A DNA stretch of 64,000 nucleotides, taken from Jeotgalibaca porci. GTDB taxonomy: Bacteria; Bacillota; Bacilli; Lactobacillales; Aerococcaceae. The stretch spans positions 408,501 through 472,500 of the forward strand of contig NZ_CP049889.1 of NCBI RefSeq assembly GCF_011299095.1, given 5' to 3'. The position numbers and the translations under genes are program-made. Below are positions 1 through 11,058 of the stretch, in pieces. Under the pieces are notes generated by a model. The model did no database searches, had not been told where the DNA came from, and worked only from the letters and a program-made list of their open reading frames with translations. Within the stretch, counting starts at the first letter, position 1, and the number at the start of each line of letters is the position of its first letter.

Positions 1-1539
1 ACGACACATAATAAAAGAACTATAACCCCGTTTATTTAATAATAGAACGGTTTGTTCTTTTTTATCAATGCGGTCTCTGATTTTATCTTGCAAGATTTGC
101 GAGAAATTTCCTCGGTTATTACTCTGAAATTCTTCACGCATGTCGATGATGCGCACATCCGGCATTGCCTGTTGGTTCGCTCTTTCCGTCAATTCAAGCA
201 AGTGAAAGACATTCTTTTGAGCGCGGGCGCGCGATTCTAAAGAAGGCGTCGCACTTCCCAACACAACCGGACAATGATTGTATTTCGCCCGGTAAATCGC
301 TACATTACGGGCATGGTATTTCGGATTCTCTTCTTGTTTATAAGTCGTTTCATGTTCCTCGTCGATAATAACAATCCCTAAATTCTCAACGGGAGAAAAA
401 ATAGAGGAGCGTGCACCAACTACTACCCGTGCTTCACCGCGCTTAATCTTCCGCCATTCATCATACTTCTCACCAGTAGACAGACGACTGTGCATAACGG
501 CGACTTCTCCACCGAATCGTCCTTTAAATTGATGAACCATTTGCGGTGTCAAAGCAATTTCCGGAACCAGCATCAGCGCTGTTTTATTTTGTGCCAAAAC
601 CTCACCAATCAATTGCAAATACACTTCCGTCTTTCCACTTCCGGTTACACCTTTTAATAAGAAGACATCATGTTGATTGGAATCAATTTTTTCTTTTACG
701 GCCTGATAGGCAATCTGTTGGCCTTCGTTAAGAACCTTTGCTTCTGTTTGTGCAAAGTGGCGGTTCTTCAGCGGATCACGGTAGACTTCTTTGTCTTCTG
801 TAATCATCCAACCTTTTTCTACGGCTATTTGCAATGTGCGTGGCATAATATCGAATTGTTCACGAAATTGCTCTCTGGTCAGCCACGCTTCTGGTTCAAT
901 CGCCATTAAGACTTCAAGTAACGCACGTTGACTTTTCGCCTGCTTCGACAGTTGATTCATTTCCTCTTCAATTTCTGAAGGTGAAATATTTTTTTGATAG
1001 ACAGTCTTTTTTTTGACGCGCGCTTTACTCTTAACAAGGTAGCGTATATCGACAATGTTCTGTTTTTTCCATTCTAAGAGTTGCGGCAAGGCCTCTATTT
1101 CTAATGCTCGATCCCAGCTAATCACGTCTTCGCCTTGAAATACAATCTGAACATCTTCTGCTTGATGGCCATCAAGCAGATAAAATTCTTTCTCGTATTT
1201 AGCTTTCATGACCGGCGGCAGCATTGTTTGATAGCAGTGGATACGGTATGCATAGACTTGATCAGCCATATCTTCACCCAGTTGCAAGAGTTCTTTTGTT
1301 AAAACGGGTTCTAAATCGAGCGGGCGAATAATTTCTTTCAATTCACCTTCGAAATCCGGTTCGTTGACGATTGCGACAATGAATCCTTGAATGTGTCGGG
1401 GACCAAATGGAACCTCAACACGCATTCCCACTTGTAAGCGATCAATTAATGTAGGAGGAATCGCATAATCGTACGGTTGATTCGTTTGCATAACCGGCAC
1501 ATCCACTACGACTTTGGCAATTTGCTTCATGTTTCATCC
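1..1539 (-). CDS. priA: Primosomal protein N' (PriA helicase), C-terminus outside window, N-terminal frameshift
   Basis: Replication-restart 3'-5' DNA helicase. The visible part (about 510 codons) holds the N-terminal DNA-binding region, the Walker A GVTGSGKTE (near 620-650), the DEEH box, GSATPS, and LNKRGYSSF just before the zinc-binding cysteines, where the window cuts it. Family length is about 800 aa, so roughly the last third is missing. The start is odd: the ATG at 1532, with a GGGGG ribosome site 7 nt upstream, encodes the family-typical MKQIAKVVVDV and then leaves frame at a CACACA run near 1500. The frame carrying the rest of the protein opens only at the ATG at 1539, which sits directly against the ribosome site and gives an atypical N-terminus. 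Identity is certain; whether the gene is intact is not. It is separated from rpoZ by a terminator. Confidence 0.93.
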
Positions 1540-1616
1540 CCCTTTTGAATTGAGTTTCTATTTTTTATTTTACTCGATAATCAAGGCAAAGTCTTGCTCA
1601 ATTTAGACAAAATTAA

Positions 1617-1655
1617 AAAACTGCTGAATTTGACGAGCAAATACAGCAGTTCTGA
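1617..1655 (-). terminator. Rho-independent terminator after rpoZ
   Basis: On the minus strand AACTGCTG pairs with CAGCAGTT (1619-1626 and 1644-1651), followed by TTTTAATTTT. It lies directly after rpoZ and separates gmk-rpoZ from priA. Confidence 0.75.
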
Positions 1656-1664
1656 TTAGTAAGA

Positions 1665-1865
1665 CTATTTTTCCTCTGTCGCTGTCAGTTCGCCAGCAAC
1701 GATTTCTTCCAATGCACGACCAACATTCTTGTAAGATTTGTATTCATCCAACAACGGCTCAGCATTTTGGTGCAATTCGTGTGCACGCTTTGAAGATAGG
1801 ATGACCATTGTGTATTTCGAACTTACTTTGTCCAATAATTTATCAATTGATGGATATAGCATCAT
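1665..1865 (-). CDS. rpoZ: DNA-directed RNA polymerase subunit omega
   Basis: Small RNA polymerase subunit that helps assemble and stabilise beta'. The 66 aa show the omega pattern: YPSIDKLL near the start, [16 protein letters not shown] in the middle, and the conserved [13 protein letters not shown] toward the end. Two adjacent ATG codons are possible starts; a GGAGAG ribosome site lies about 10 nt upstream. It follows gmk by 7 nt, the usual gmk-rpoZ pairing of Firmicutes. The coaBC gene that often comes next is absent and the next gene is priA. Confidence 0.95.
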   Translation of the reverse strand: MMLYPSIDKLLDKVSSKYTMVILSSKRAHELHQNAEPLLDEYKSYKNVGRALEEIVAGELTATEEK

Positions 1866-1872
1866 AATTGAA

Positions 1873-2484
1873 TCACTCTCCTTGGTTTGGTAATTTTGAC
1901 TCTAATAGGCGTGAAACTTTTAAGTGTTCACTTTGAATAATTGCTAACACTTTGCTAACAGCATTTTCGACTGTGTCATTTTCGACTGCGTAGTCATAGT
2001 ACCGCATTAACTCGATTTCTTCAATCGCTTTCTCCATACGTTGGCGGATTACTGGCGATTCATCAGTGCCACGGTTCACGATACGTGCTTCTAATTCATC
2101 CATATTAGGTGGCGTTAAGAAGATATACGTGCCTTCCGGCATTCTTTCTTTAACTTGCATTGCACCTTGAACTTCAATTTCCAAGAAGATATCTTTCCCT
2201 GCATCAATTGTCTTTTGAACGTAATCAACAGGCGTTCCGTAATAGTTTCCAACATATTCTGTATATTCCAACAGTTGGTCATTCTTAATCATATCTTCAA
2301 ATTCTTCACGTGTTTTGAAAAAGTAATCTACGCCATCAACTTCTCCTTCACGTCTTTGACGCGTGGTAGCAGAAATGGAGTAAATAAAATCACGTTCTCC
2401 TTTAGAAAAAATCGCTTGTCTCACTGTCCCTTTACCCACACCAGAAGGTCCAGATAAAACAATTAATAACCCCTTTTCGGTCAT
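1873..2484 (-). CDS. gmk: Guanylate kinase
   Basis: Phosphorylates GMP to GDP with ATP in purine salvage and synthesis. The P-loop [10 protein letters not shown] is near the N-terminus, followed by the GMP-binding segment [19 protein letters not shown]. The 203 aa match the family. The ATG at 2484 (MTEKGLLIV) is preferred over one 18 bases upstream because GGTGGG lies 6 nt before it. First gene of gmk-rpoZ, with its own promoter region downstream of the V-ATPase terminator. Confidence 0.96.
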   Translation of the reverse strand: MTEKGLLIVLSGPSGVGKGTVRQAIFSKGERDFIYSISATTRQRREGEVDGVDYFFKTREEFEDMIKNDQLLEYTEYVGNYYGTPVDYVQKTIDAGKDIFLEIEVQGAMQVKERMPEGTYIFLTPPNMDELEARIVNRGTDESPVIRQRMEKAIEEIELMRYYDYAVENDTVENAVSKVLAIIQSEHLKVSRLLESKLPNQGE

Positions 2485-2662
2485 TAGTAACCCACCATCC
2501 ATCTATATACTTTAATCCATCGGCATTACCGTTTCAGGTACCGCATTATTTCTTATCAGTGTAACACAAACTCTGGCTCATGAAAACAAACGTGATGATT
2601 TTTCATTTCATTATCATTTAAGTGACCTTTTCGGCGGGGAGAAAACACTAAATAAGTAGCAG

Positions 2663-2757
2663 CTCTCAAATAGAATCGACTTTTTCACATTCTACTTGAG
2701 AGTTATACTAAAAAGTCTCAAGTAGAAACAAATTTAGACGCATTTACTTGAGACTTT
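2663..2757. repeat. Two adjacent stem-loops sharing the motif TCTCAAGTAGAA
   Basis: Arms 2663-2676 and 2689-2702 form one hairpin with a single mismatch. Arms 2712-2728 and 2743-2757 form a second with one bulge. Both are built from versions of TCTCAA(G/A)TAGAA and its complement, so the 12-base motif occurs four times in 95 bases. The second ends in a short T-run on the minus strand and could act as a backup terminator. Confidence 0.6.
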
Positions 2758-2784
2758 CTTGATTTGAAATCTTAACCGTCCTCA

Positions 2785-2838
2785 AAAACAGCCCCGCGCT
2801 CACTTCACGGATAATCCATGAAGGAATTCGGGGCTGGT
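2785..2838 (-). terminator. Rho-independent terminator of the V-ATPase operon
   Basis: On the minus strand CAGCCCCG (2829-2836) pairs with CGGGGCTG (2789-2796), with a smaller inner CTTCA/TGAAG stem, followed by TTTTTG. It lies just after ntpD. The 3' arm resembles the terminator-like repeats near 26.9 kb. Confidence 0.8.
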
Positions 2839-2850
2839 TAAAAGCATTCT

Positions 2851-3486
2851 TTAGGTGGATTGGCCCATGTCTTTGACTTTCATCATACGGACAATGGCGG
2901 ACCGTTCGTTTTCTTCTAGCTTCATTTGGATATAACGAATAGTTTCTTGCAATTGCGGAATCATTCGATATTCCAATGCGTTCACACGCCGTCTCGTTTT
3001 CTCGATTTCATCGGCCATCAATTGGCACGTTTTTTCGATTTCGCTCAACTCAAGTAATTTTGGAAGTACGTCTTCAATCCGTTCAATCGCGTCATCCATT
3101 TCACTGCTTGAGTTCAAGTAACCATATTGCACATCGGAAGAAACTTCTGCTTCTTTCACATTAAAGTTCATCTCTGGCACTATGACACTCATAACATTCT
3201 TTTCTTGGATACTTAACTCCACGTTTGTTTCAGTCCCTACAAACAACTCTTCAATAAATGATTCATTGATTAAGGATTTTGCGACTACGAACTCTTTCAT
3301 GGATTCGATTAATTCTGCTTCTACTTCATCTCGTAAGTTGTTGTTCTTCTTAATAAGAATAATGAAGCGACGCATTAATTCGTCTTGTTTATCTTTCAAG
3401 AGTTTATGACCACGTGTCGAAAGTTCCAGACGTTCTTTCAAAGATGCCAACTCCATACGGGTTGGCTTGACATTCAATCGTGCCAT
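2851..3486 (-). CDS. ntpD: V-type ATPase subunit D (central rotor shaft)
   Basis: Central stalk subunit that turns inside the A3B3 head and couples ATP hydrolysis to ion pumping. The 211 aa begin with [13 protein letters not shown], typical of V-ATPase subunit D, followed by long heptad-like helices at both ends (about 1-70 and 140-200) that form the coiled-coil shaft. Last gene of the operon, 4 nt after ntpB and followed by the terminator. No ntpH or ntpJ follows, unlike the E. hirae operon. Confidence 0.94.
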   Translation of the reverse strand: MARLNVKPTRMELASLKERLELSTRGHKLLKDKQDELMRRFIILIKKNNNLRDEVEAELIESMKEFVVAKSLINESFIEELFVGTETNVELSIQEKNVMSVIVPEMNFNVKEAEVSSDVQYGYLNSSSEMDDAIERIEDVLPKLLELSEIEKTCQLMADEIEKTRRRVNALEYRMIPQLQETIRYIQMKLEENERSAIVRMMKVKDMGQST

Positions 3487-3490
3487 AGGA

Positions 3491-4867
3491 TCATTCTCCT
3501 TTCAGCATGAACTCTTCAATCATGTCATCCTTGATTCGTTTCAATTCAGATTTCGGTAGAATAGATAATAATTCCCAACCTAAATCCAATGATTCTTGAA
3601 TCGTACGATTGTTGTAGAAACCTTGGTTAATATATTCTTGTTCGAAGCGATTTGTAAATTCTACATAAAGCTTATCTGTTTTAGAAAGCGCTGATTCACC
3701 CAAGATAATGGCTAATTCTTTCGCTTCTTTTCCTTTGGCATAAGCTGCAAACAATTGGTTCATCGTTGGCGCATGATCTTTACGTGTCTTACCTTCACCC
3801 GTTCCTTTATCTTTCAAGCGTGATAAGGATGGCAAAACGTTAATTGGTGGTTTAATACCCATTCCCTTTAATTCACGTGAAAGGATGATTTGTCCTTCTG
3901 TGATATAGCCAGTCAAGTCAGGGATTGGATGTGTAATATCATCTTCTGGCATGGATAAAATTGGAATCTGTGTAACGGATCCTTTTTTACCGACTAGACG
4001 ACCTGCACGTTCATACAAGGTTGACAAGTTTGTATACAAGTAACCGGGATAACCACGACGACCTGGTACTTCACGACGCGCCGCCGAAATTTCACGTAAC
4101 GCCTCACAGTAGTTTGTCATATCCGTCATAATAACCAACACATGCATGTCTTTTTCGAATGCCAAATATTCCGCTGTTGTCAAAGCCATTTTAGGCGTTG
4201 CGATTCGTTCGATGGCAGGGTCATCCGCTAAGTTAACAAACATAACAGAGCGATCAATTGCACCTGTCTTACGGAAGTCTTCCATAAAGTATTCTGCTTC
4301 TTCAAACGTAATACCCATCGCTGCGAAAACCACCGCGAATTTATCGTCATTGTTTAGAACCGTTGCTTGACGGGCGATCTGAGCTGCTAATTCTTTATGC
4401 GGCAAACCTGATCCAGAGAATACAGGTAGTTTTTGTCCACGAACCAATGTATTTAAGTGGTCAATTGCGGAAATACCAGTTTGGATAAATTCATCCGGAT
4501 AATCACGGGCAACCGGATTGATTGCTTGTCCGTTAATATCCAATGATTTTTCCGGAATGATTTCCGGTCCATTATCAATTGCACGGCCCATACCATCAAA
4601 AATACGGCCTACCATATCTTCAGAAACATCTAAAGAAAGTGGTTTTCCTTGGAAACGAACCTTTGTCTCTTTAATATTAATACCAGCAGGACCTTCGAAA
4701 ATTTGTACCATTGCTTTGTCCTCTGAAACTTCCAAAACTTGGCCGGTACGTGTTTCGCCGTTTTGCATTTGAATTTCTACCAATTCATCATACTTAATAC
4801 CTTGAATACCTTCTACTGCCATTAGAGGACCGACGACTTCGGATACTGTTTTGTATTCTTTAAGCAT
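3491..4867 (-). CDS. ntpB: V-type ATPase subunit B (non-catalytic)
   Basis: Non-catalytic nucleotide-binding subunit alternating with A in the cytoplasmic head. The 458 aa begin [20 protein letters not shown] (beta barrel), then [17 protein letters not shown] in place of a true Walker A, as expected for B subunits, and the conserved [20 protein letters not shown] region. Length matches E. hirae NtpB. Overlaps the end of ntpA by 8 nt, suggesting translational coupling. Confidence 0.96.
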   Translation of the reverse strand: MLKEYKTVSEVVGPLMAVEGIQGIKYDELVEIQMQNGETRTGQVLEVSEDKAMVQIFEGPAGINIKETKVRFQGKPLSLDVSEDMVGRIFDGMGRAIDNGPEIIPEKSLDINGQAINPVARDYPDEFIQTGISAIDHLNTLVRGQKLPVFSGSGLPHKELAAQIARQATVLNNDDKFAVVFAAMGITFEEAEYFMEDFRKTGAIDRSVMFVNLADDPAIERIATPKMALTTAEYLAFEKDMHVLVIMTDMTNYCEALREISAARREVPGRRGYPGYLYTNLSTLYERAGRLVGKKGSVTQIPILSMPEDDITHPIPDLTGYITEGQIILSRELKGMGIKPPINVLPSLSRLKDKGTGEGKTRKDHAPTMNQLFAAYAKGKEAKELAIILGESALSKTDKLYVEFTNRFEQEYINQGFYNNRTIQESLDLGWELLSILPKSELKRIKDDMIEEFMLKGE

Positions 4868-6644
4868 TTTTCGTCATTCCTCCTTCAGCTAAGATTGTAC
4901 GCATTGCTTCTGCTAAATCTGTTTTAATTGCTTTAATATCTTCAATGTTTTCTTCTGAAATGTACTTACTACGTGCAATCCGATCACGGATTTCAGCTGT
5001 TCCTTCGAAAATTTCTTGGAAATAAGCACCTAATGACATTGCAGCTTTTGCTTCTGCTTCCAGACTTAGAATTAAGTCCAACATCACGTATTGTTTTTCT
5101 TGAGATGTGTACGTATCAACATCATCAAAAGCATTTTGTTGCAAGTAGTCTTCACGCAATGATTCCGCCACAGCCATCGTCAAACGGTCGCTTTCAGACA
5201 GAGAATCCAAACCAACCAGACGAACAATTTCTTCCAGCTCAGATTCTTTCATCAGGAGGTTCATTGCATGTTGCACTTTTTCTGACCAGTCAGAATGTGT
5301 GTGTGCATCCATGTATTCACCAATTTCAGTATTGTAAAGCGAATAAGATGTCAACCAATCAACTGATGGGAAGTGACGGCGTTGCGCCAATGTTGCATCC
5401 AATGCCCAGAAGATTTTAACAACACGTAATGTATTTTGAGTAACCGGTTCGGAAGTATCCCCACCAGGTGGTGATACGGCTCCGATTGCTGAAATACTAC
5501 CTTCACGGCCTTCGCTACCAAGTGTAATCACACGTCCGGCACGCTCATAGTACTCCGCAATTCGGCTACCTAAGTAAGCTGGATAACCTTCATCCCCTGG
5601 CATTTCTTCCAGACGCCCTGACATTTCACGCAAAGCTTCCGCCCAACGTGATGTTGAATCAGCCATGATTGCCACGTTATAACCCATGTCACGGAAATAC
5701 TCTGCAATGGTAATTCCCGTATAGATAGAAGCTTCACGCGCCGCTACCGGCATATTTGATGTATTAGCAATCAAAATTGTCCGTTCCATTAATGATTCAC
5801 CCGTATTTGGGTCAACCAGTTCCGGGAACTCATTCAATACATCTGTCATTTCATTTCCGCGTTCACCACAACCGACGTAAACTACTAAATCCACGTCTGC
5901 GTATTTGGCGATTTGGTGCTGAACAACCGTTTTACCTGCTCCAAATGGTCCTGGAACAGCCGCACTACCACCTTTAGTAATCGGGAAGAACGTATCGATA
6001 ACACGTTGGCCTGTAGTCAATGGTGTATGTGGATTTAATTTCTTTTGAACGGGGCGACCGCGACGTACCGGCCATTTTTGAACCATTGTAAAATCTTTCG
6101 CACCCTTTTCTGTTTCAACTGTGTAAACAGTATCAGTTAACGTATACGTACCACTCGCAATCGCAGTGATTGTTCCTGTGACGCCGTAAGGAACCATGAT
6201 ACGGTGTTCGATTACTTTTGTTTCAGTAACCGTTCCAACGATATCTCCGGGAACCACTTTGTCCCCTACCTTCATCGTTGCTTTAAATTCCCATTGTTTA
6301 GTATGGTCCAATGCATCCACATGGACACCACGTACAAGGTAATCACTGTTTGTTTTTTCCATAAACGTGTTTAACGGACGTTGAATCCCGTCGAACATCT
6401 GAGATACAATCCCAGGTCCTAACTCTACTGATAAAGCTTCCCCTGTCGTTACGACCGGCTCACCGGGCCCAATACCTGAAGTTTCTTCATAGACTTGAAT
6501 GGAGGCAACATCTTTACGCATTTCAATGATTTCTCCAACAAGACCTAAGTCTCCTACTTGGCAGATATCTTGAATATTTGCATTTTCCATGCCTTCTGCC
6601 ATTACTAAAGGACCGGAAACTTTGATAATTCTTCCATTTTTCAA
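4860..6644 (-). CDS. ntpA: V-type ATPase catalytic subunit A
   Basis: Catalytic subunit of the ATP-driven ion pump. In the 594 aa the Walker A GPFGAGKT lies at residues 232-239, the catalytic glutamate in GER at about 261, and the A-type non-homologous insertion occupies roughly 110-200. [24 protein letters not shown] follows in the nucleotide domain. Length and motifs fit E. hirae NtpA. It sits between ntpG and ntpB. Confidence 0.97.
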   Translation of the reverse strand: MKNGRIIKVSGPLVMAEGMENANIQDICQVGDLGLVGEIIEMRKDVASIQVYEETSGIGPGEPVVTTGEALSVELGPGIVSQMFDGIQRPLNTFMEKTNSDYLVRGVHVDALDHTKQWEFKATMKVGDKVVPGDIVGTVTETKVIEHRIMVPYGVTGTITAIASGTYTLTDTVYTVETEKGAKDFTMVQKWPVRRGRPVQKKLNPHTPLTTGQRVIDTFFPITKGGSAAVPGPFGAGKTVVQHQIAKYADVDLVVYVGCGERGNEMTDVLNEFPELVDPNTGESLMERTILIANTSNMPVAAREASIYTGITIAEYFRDMGYNVAIMADSTSRWAEALREMSGRLEEMPGDEGYPAYLGSRIAEYYERAGRVITLGSEGREGSISAIGAVSPPGGDTSEPVTQNTLRVVKIFWALDATLAQRRHFPSVDWLTSYSLYNTEIGEYMDAHTHSDWSEKVQHAMNLLMKESELEEIVRLVGLDSLSESDRLTMAVAESLREDYLQQNAFDDVDTYTSQEKQYVMLDLILSLEAEAKAAMSLGAYFQEIFEGTAEIRDRIARSKYISEENIEDIKAIKTDLAEAMRTILAEGGMTKNA

Positions 6645-6662
6645 ACAAGTTCCCTCCTACTC

Positions 6663-6974
6663 TTATAAAATATTTTGACCAACCGCTTTTTCTACATTAT
6701 CTTGAATTCTTTTTTTACCGATTCCCAAAGAACCACTATGATTAGGAATTAAGATTATTGCCGGCGTTAATAGCGCATCGTAACGACGAATTGTGTCAGA
6801 CATGTCTTTTGCCAACTCTTCCGTCAAATAAATGATGCCGTAATTTTCTTTTGCTAACCGATCGATTGTTTCGCGTGCTTCCGCTGGTTCAGATGTTGCA
6901 AATACAGAAAAACCTAATATTTTAAACGGAAGGATGGAATCTTTATCGCCGACAACACCAATATTATGAGCCAT
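6663..6974 (-). CDS. ntpG: V-type ATPase subunit F (NtpG)
   Basis: Small rotor subunit that binds subunit D at the tip of the central stalk. The 103 aa have the Rossmann-like fold pattern of the family: IGVVGDKDSILPFKILGF at the start and YGIIYLTEELAKD near the middle. The start overlaps the end of ntpC by 11 nt. Confidence 0.92.
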   Translation of the reverse strand: MAHNIGVVGDKDSILPFKILGFSVFATSEPAEARETIDRLAKENYGIIYLTEELAKDMSDTIRRYDALLTPAIILIPNHSGSLGIGKKRIQDNVEKAVGQNIL

Positions 6975-7971
6975 AAACTTGTCTCACCCTTTCCCGTAAA
7001 ATGTCTTCGTTAATTGCGTTATCTTTACCAACCAGTAATAAACGCAAATTCGTTACTTCTGTTTCTTTCGCATACACGTACCCAAGCAAAGGCATCGGAC
7101 CAAACGCTTCATAAAGGCCACTTGAAACAACATCGTGAATCAAATCAGCTTGCAGCTTGTCCAATTTTAGCGTCTGAACTGTATTCGCGTCAGAACTAAT
7201 TACTTTTTCCAACTCGGAGCTATATGATTGGCCACCATAGAGTTTTCTGATTACGGCTACCGGACCATTGATTGACTCGTCAATTAATTCCTGTTTACTG
7301 ATTGAACCTGCTGAAGATAATAATGCGTATAAATGACTGCGCGGCTTATCTTGTTTCCGGCTCCGAACAACCGTCGTTAAGTTGTACATATCAATAATTA
7401 AATCGGTGATCCTCGTAATGGTCTCATTATTTAAGCCATCGCTGATTGCGCGTAAATGGCGAAGATAATAAGTGTCCATGTAGACAGTCACCGCTTCGAT
7501 ACGGCCGCTTTCTTCGTAATCTTCCACAACAGACTTCACTGCCTCAGCCATTATCGGATGCGCAGCATTACTTTCCTTGGTTTCGACCAAGTTCCGTAAT
7601 GATTCGATTGATAATCTTCCGATTGGAATCAGAAGCTCGCTGTGATTTTGCTCTAAGAAACATTCTTTCAACAAAACTTTCAAATTGTGGTAGCTGTAAC
7701 GAAGTGTAAATAAATCAAGTAATTCAGGCTGTGGTGCAACTTCATATAATTCGCTATACACACGAGCAAGATGCGTTATCAGGAAGCCATTGAAATCCTT
7801 ATTATGCAGCACTTCTTCCGTGTCGAATTCGTAATCGCTTGTTTTTAGAAAATCGAGAGCGGCTTTTAAAGAGTCTGCTTTAATCAGACGTTCAAAATCC
7901 TCTTGTTTAAGCAAACGCAACTCGTACGTGCGAATCAACGTGTTGATTCCTTTGTAATCCGTATCTCTCAT
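6964..7971 (-). CDS. ntpC: V-type ATPase subunit C (NtpC, d-type)
   Basis: Funnel-shaped subunit that joins the central stalk to the membrane ring. The 335 aa are helical, starting MRDTDYKGINTLIRTYE, and match the vATP-synt AC39 family in length and in the FEELIKA/YHNLKVLLK style of repeats. It lies between ntpE and ntpG in the conserved order. Confidence 0.9.
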   Translation of the reverse strand: MRDTDYKGINTLIRTYELRLLKQEDFERLIKADSLKAALDFLKTSDYEFDTEEVLHNKDFNGFLITHLARVYSELYEVAPQPELLDLFTLRYSYHNLKVLLKECFLEQNHSELLIPIGRLSIESLRNLVETKESNAAHPIMAEAVKSVVEDYEESGRIEAVTVYMDTYYLRHLRAISDGLNNETITRITDLIIDMYNLTTVVRSRKQDKPRSHLYALLSSAGSISKQELIDESINGPVAVIRKLYGGQSYSSELEKVISSDANTVQTLKLDKLQADLIHDVVSSGLYEAFGPMPLLGYVYAKETEVTNLRLLLVGKDNAINEDILRERVRQVYGS

Positions 7972-7985
7972 CGTTGCTTCACCCC

Positions 7986-8561
7986 TTATTCATCTTTTTG
8001 AAATGCAAGAGAGGCAAGTTTGGGAGTGAAATCCTTCTTAATTTCTGCCACCATTTGATCAAAGAAATAGTTATAATCAATGCCGTCTCGTTCCACAATG
8101 AATCCTGCTTTTGCCGGTACTGTTTCTTGAGAGAAAACAGCATCCGGATATTTCGCCGTGAATGCTTCAGTGAAATGATGGGCCGATTTTTCTCCGGCAA
8201 TCACTGTCACTGCTTTTCCTTCAAATTGTTTTAGTACATTTCCAGCAAAAAGCTGGAATTCAGTTGTAGTCCATTCAGTCATTTTTACAATTGCGCCATT
8301 ATAAATTTCCTTCATAATGGTCTGTTTTTCTCCTAACAATGCGTTTCGCTTTTTATTCTGTAACGATTGTGTTTGGCGCTCAAAATCAGTCTGAGATCTT
8401 TCTTGAATCGCTCTTTTTTGATTTTTTTGATAGTCAACAAATTGAAGGCGACTTGCTTCCAATTTATCATTTAGCTCTTTTTCTTTTGCAGCTAATTTTT
8501 TTTGCCCTGCTTCTTTTGTTCGAACCACTATTTGATTCGCTAAAGTTTCTAATTCCTTCAT
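7986..8561 (-). CDS. ntpE: V-type ATPase subunit E (peripheral stalk)
   Basis: Peripheral stalk subunit that pairs with the NtpF coiled coil to hold the head still. The 191 aa have a long charged N-terminal helix (about 1-95, rich in Lys, Glu and Gln) and a globular C-terminal domain. Assigned from this architecture and its place between ntpK and ntpC. Confidence 0.88.
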   Translation of the reverse strand: MKELETLANQIVVRTKEAGQKKLAAKEKELNDKLEASRLQFVDYQKNQKRAIQERSQTDFERQTQSLQNKKRNALLGEKQTIMKEIYNGAIVKMTEWTTTEFQLFAGNVLKQFEGKAVTVIAGEKSAHHFTEAFTAKYPDAVFSQETVPAKAGFIVERDGIDYNYFFDQMVAEIKKDFTPKLASLAFQKDE

Positions 8562-8589
8562 TACAAACCGACCATCCTTTCGTTCGTTT

Positions 8590-9090
<501 letters not shown>

Positions 9091-9093
9091 TTA

Positions 9094-11058
9094 TTATCCG
9101 TTATAGTTATTTTTTAAATCAATATATTCCTCTGAAGTTGTCAATGGCTCCAGTGGTTTTCCGCCACCCTCATAAAATTTACCAAAGAACTCGACAAAGA
9201 TTAATCTCGCCCCATGAACATATGCGCTTAATAATGAAAGTCCGATATTAACAGTATGCAACAAAACAAAAAGTAAAATACCAATTGTTACGCGTGCTAA
9301 TGGCGGTAAGAATTCAATAATCATATTGAACGCTAATGCGATGCTCGCTCCTGAAACCCCTAAAGCCATCAAACGAGTATAACTTACGATATCTCCTACA
9401 TAACCAGTAATACCGTATAAGTTATAGAGTCCAATACCAAATCCGGCCGCCTTATTATTTGCTGCCAATGACGAAGCAATCAAGATTGCAGCTACTCCCC
9501 CAATAGCGACACCTTTACCAAGTGTTGCCAAGAATGCATTAGGAAAAACCATGCTAGCAAGAATTAAAATGATTAAGCCAACAAAAATGACAATCCATCC
9601 CACACCATCAGATATAGCTCCTAGTACATCTTTATCTCGGAACAATAAATATGCTTTTAAGCCTAATCCCAGAAGTATCTGAATAACACCAAAAATAACT
9701 GATAGAAGTAATATAGTGTTAACGTCATCCATAGTAGATAATAACACAACTGGTAATTCAAACCCAAAGAACGATCCATAAATCAAGCCCCATATCATCG
9801 TTGGATAGGATAACAAATGAAAGAACATTAAATTCTTCTTCAGACTTTTATCGAGTCGGAAAAACTTTATTGCGATTGCAGTTGCAGCAAAAAGAATTAA
9901 TCCATATCCTAAGTCTGCTAACATCATCCCAAAAAACACAAGATAGAATGGTGCTAAAAATGGTGTAGGGTCAATTTCATTGTATTTTGGTAAACTATAC
10001 ATAGCCGTAATATTTTCAAACGGACTTATAAACCTATTATTATTCAAAACGGTTGGTACTTTTGCAACCTCATCATCTTGCACATCATCCACGACAAGAG
10101 CAAAGTTATCCGAAGTAATGCGCTCTTCTAGAACTTCCCTAATATCATCTACTTTACTTTTTTCCAACCAACCTTCGAGAACAAAAAGATGACGTTCATC
10201 GACCAGCATTTTTTTTGCACGAATCCGTTGGAACTTGGCATAAGCTGTTTCTATTAACAGCTTAAGTACCCATTCTTCATTTTGCATTCCTTTAAGCTGA
10301 TTTTTTAAAACACTTACTTCTTCTAAAATCTGGTTTCGTTCTCTGCTTATCCTCTTCAACTCAATTTCAGGTATATCTTCAAACTCGTAGTTCAACATAG
10401 TGAAGTGATTTTCATTCAAAAAATTAACAACTTCATTTTCATCACGCCTATCAAAGGCAACATTTATACCGTACTCTTCTTTTGACTGAAAAACCTCTTC
10501 AATAAAAATTAGGGGGTTTTCCTTCATTTCACGAATAAAGGTATCCGCTGTCGTTTGTGGGACTGTACCAGTAAGTATTCGAATAAAAGCTTGGTCAGAT
10601 GTTCTATTAGGTAGGTGCGTCAATTTTTGCCATTTTGCTAGAAATATCTCGTCCTCACTTAAACTATCAAGTACGCGATCATAATTTTTTAAGTCTTCAC
10701 GAGCTTTACTAATTGTTCCCGTAATTAAATCTCGATCAACTTTCGCCAACTGTTCGTGCATCTCTTGAATAGTCAACGTCTCTTTAGGGGTACGTAATTT
10801 ATCCAAGATTTTTTGTTGCGGAAGGTACCCACGTAGGAATAACAAGAGCTCCTGATATTCATTGTAATAACCTTCCCACTCTTTACTCAAAGAATCGAGA
10901 TTTTCTCTATTAGCAGCTCTCATGGCCGGTACATCTGCATACTCAGCTGAAATATCAATCAGTTCTAAACTTTGGAGACTTTGAATCCCCTCTAAGATAG
11001 AATTTTTCTGATTTTGGAATGAAATGAGTTTCAGCTTATTCATTTTAGCTATTGCCAT
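9094..11058 (-). CDS. ntpI: V-type ATPase subunit I (membrane stator a)
   Basis: Membrane stator subunit that provides the ion half-channels beside the K ring. The 654 aa have a cytoplasmic N-terminal half with coiled-coil stretches (about 1-330) and a C-terminal half of seven or eight transmembrane helices beginning at FYLVFFGMMLADLGYG. The conserved SYTRLMALGVSGASIA segment includes the essential arginine. Overlaps the end of ntpF by 14 nt. Confidence 0.95.
   Translation of the reverse strand: MAIAKMNKLKLISFQNQKNSILEGIQSLQSLELIDISAEYADVPAMRAANRENLDSLSKEWEGYYNEYQELLLFLRGYLPQQKILDKLRTPKETLTIQEMHEQLAKVDRDLITGTISKAREDLKNYDRVLDSLSEDEIFLAKWQKLTHLPNRTSDQAFIRILTGTVPQTTADTFIREMKENPLIFIEEVFQSKEEYGINVAFDRRDENEVVNFLNENHFTMLNYEFEDIPEIELKRISRERNQILEEVSVLKNQLKGMQNEEWVLKLLIETAYAKFQRIRAKKMLVDERHLFVLEGWLEKSKVDDIREVLEERITSDNFALVVDDVQDDEVAKVPTVLNNNRFISPFENITAMYSLPKYNEIDPTPFLAPFYLVFFGMMLADLGYGLILFAATAIAIKFFRLDKSLKKNLMFFHLLSYPTMIWGLIYGSFFGFELPVVLLSTMDDVNTILLLSVIFGVIQILLGLGLKAYLLFRDKDVLGAISDGVGWIVIFVGLIILILASMVFPNAFLATLGKGVAIGGVAAILIASSLAANNKAAGFGIGLYNLYGITGYVGDIVSYTRLMALGVSGASIALAFNMIIEFLPPLARVTIGILLFVLLHTVNIGLSLLSAYVHGARLIFVEFFGKFYEGGGKPLEPLTTSEEYIDLKNNYNG

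Larger units (their letters stand above)
2485..2850. other. Intergenic region between the V-ATPase operon and gmk
   Basis: This 366-base gap has no convincing gene. From right to left, in the direction of transcription, it holds the V-ATPase terminator, a pair of related stem-loops (2663-2757), and a possible gmk promoter (TTTTCA, 17 nt, TACACT on the minus strand near 2556-2584, weak match). Confidence 0.6.
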
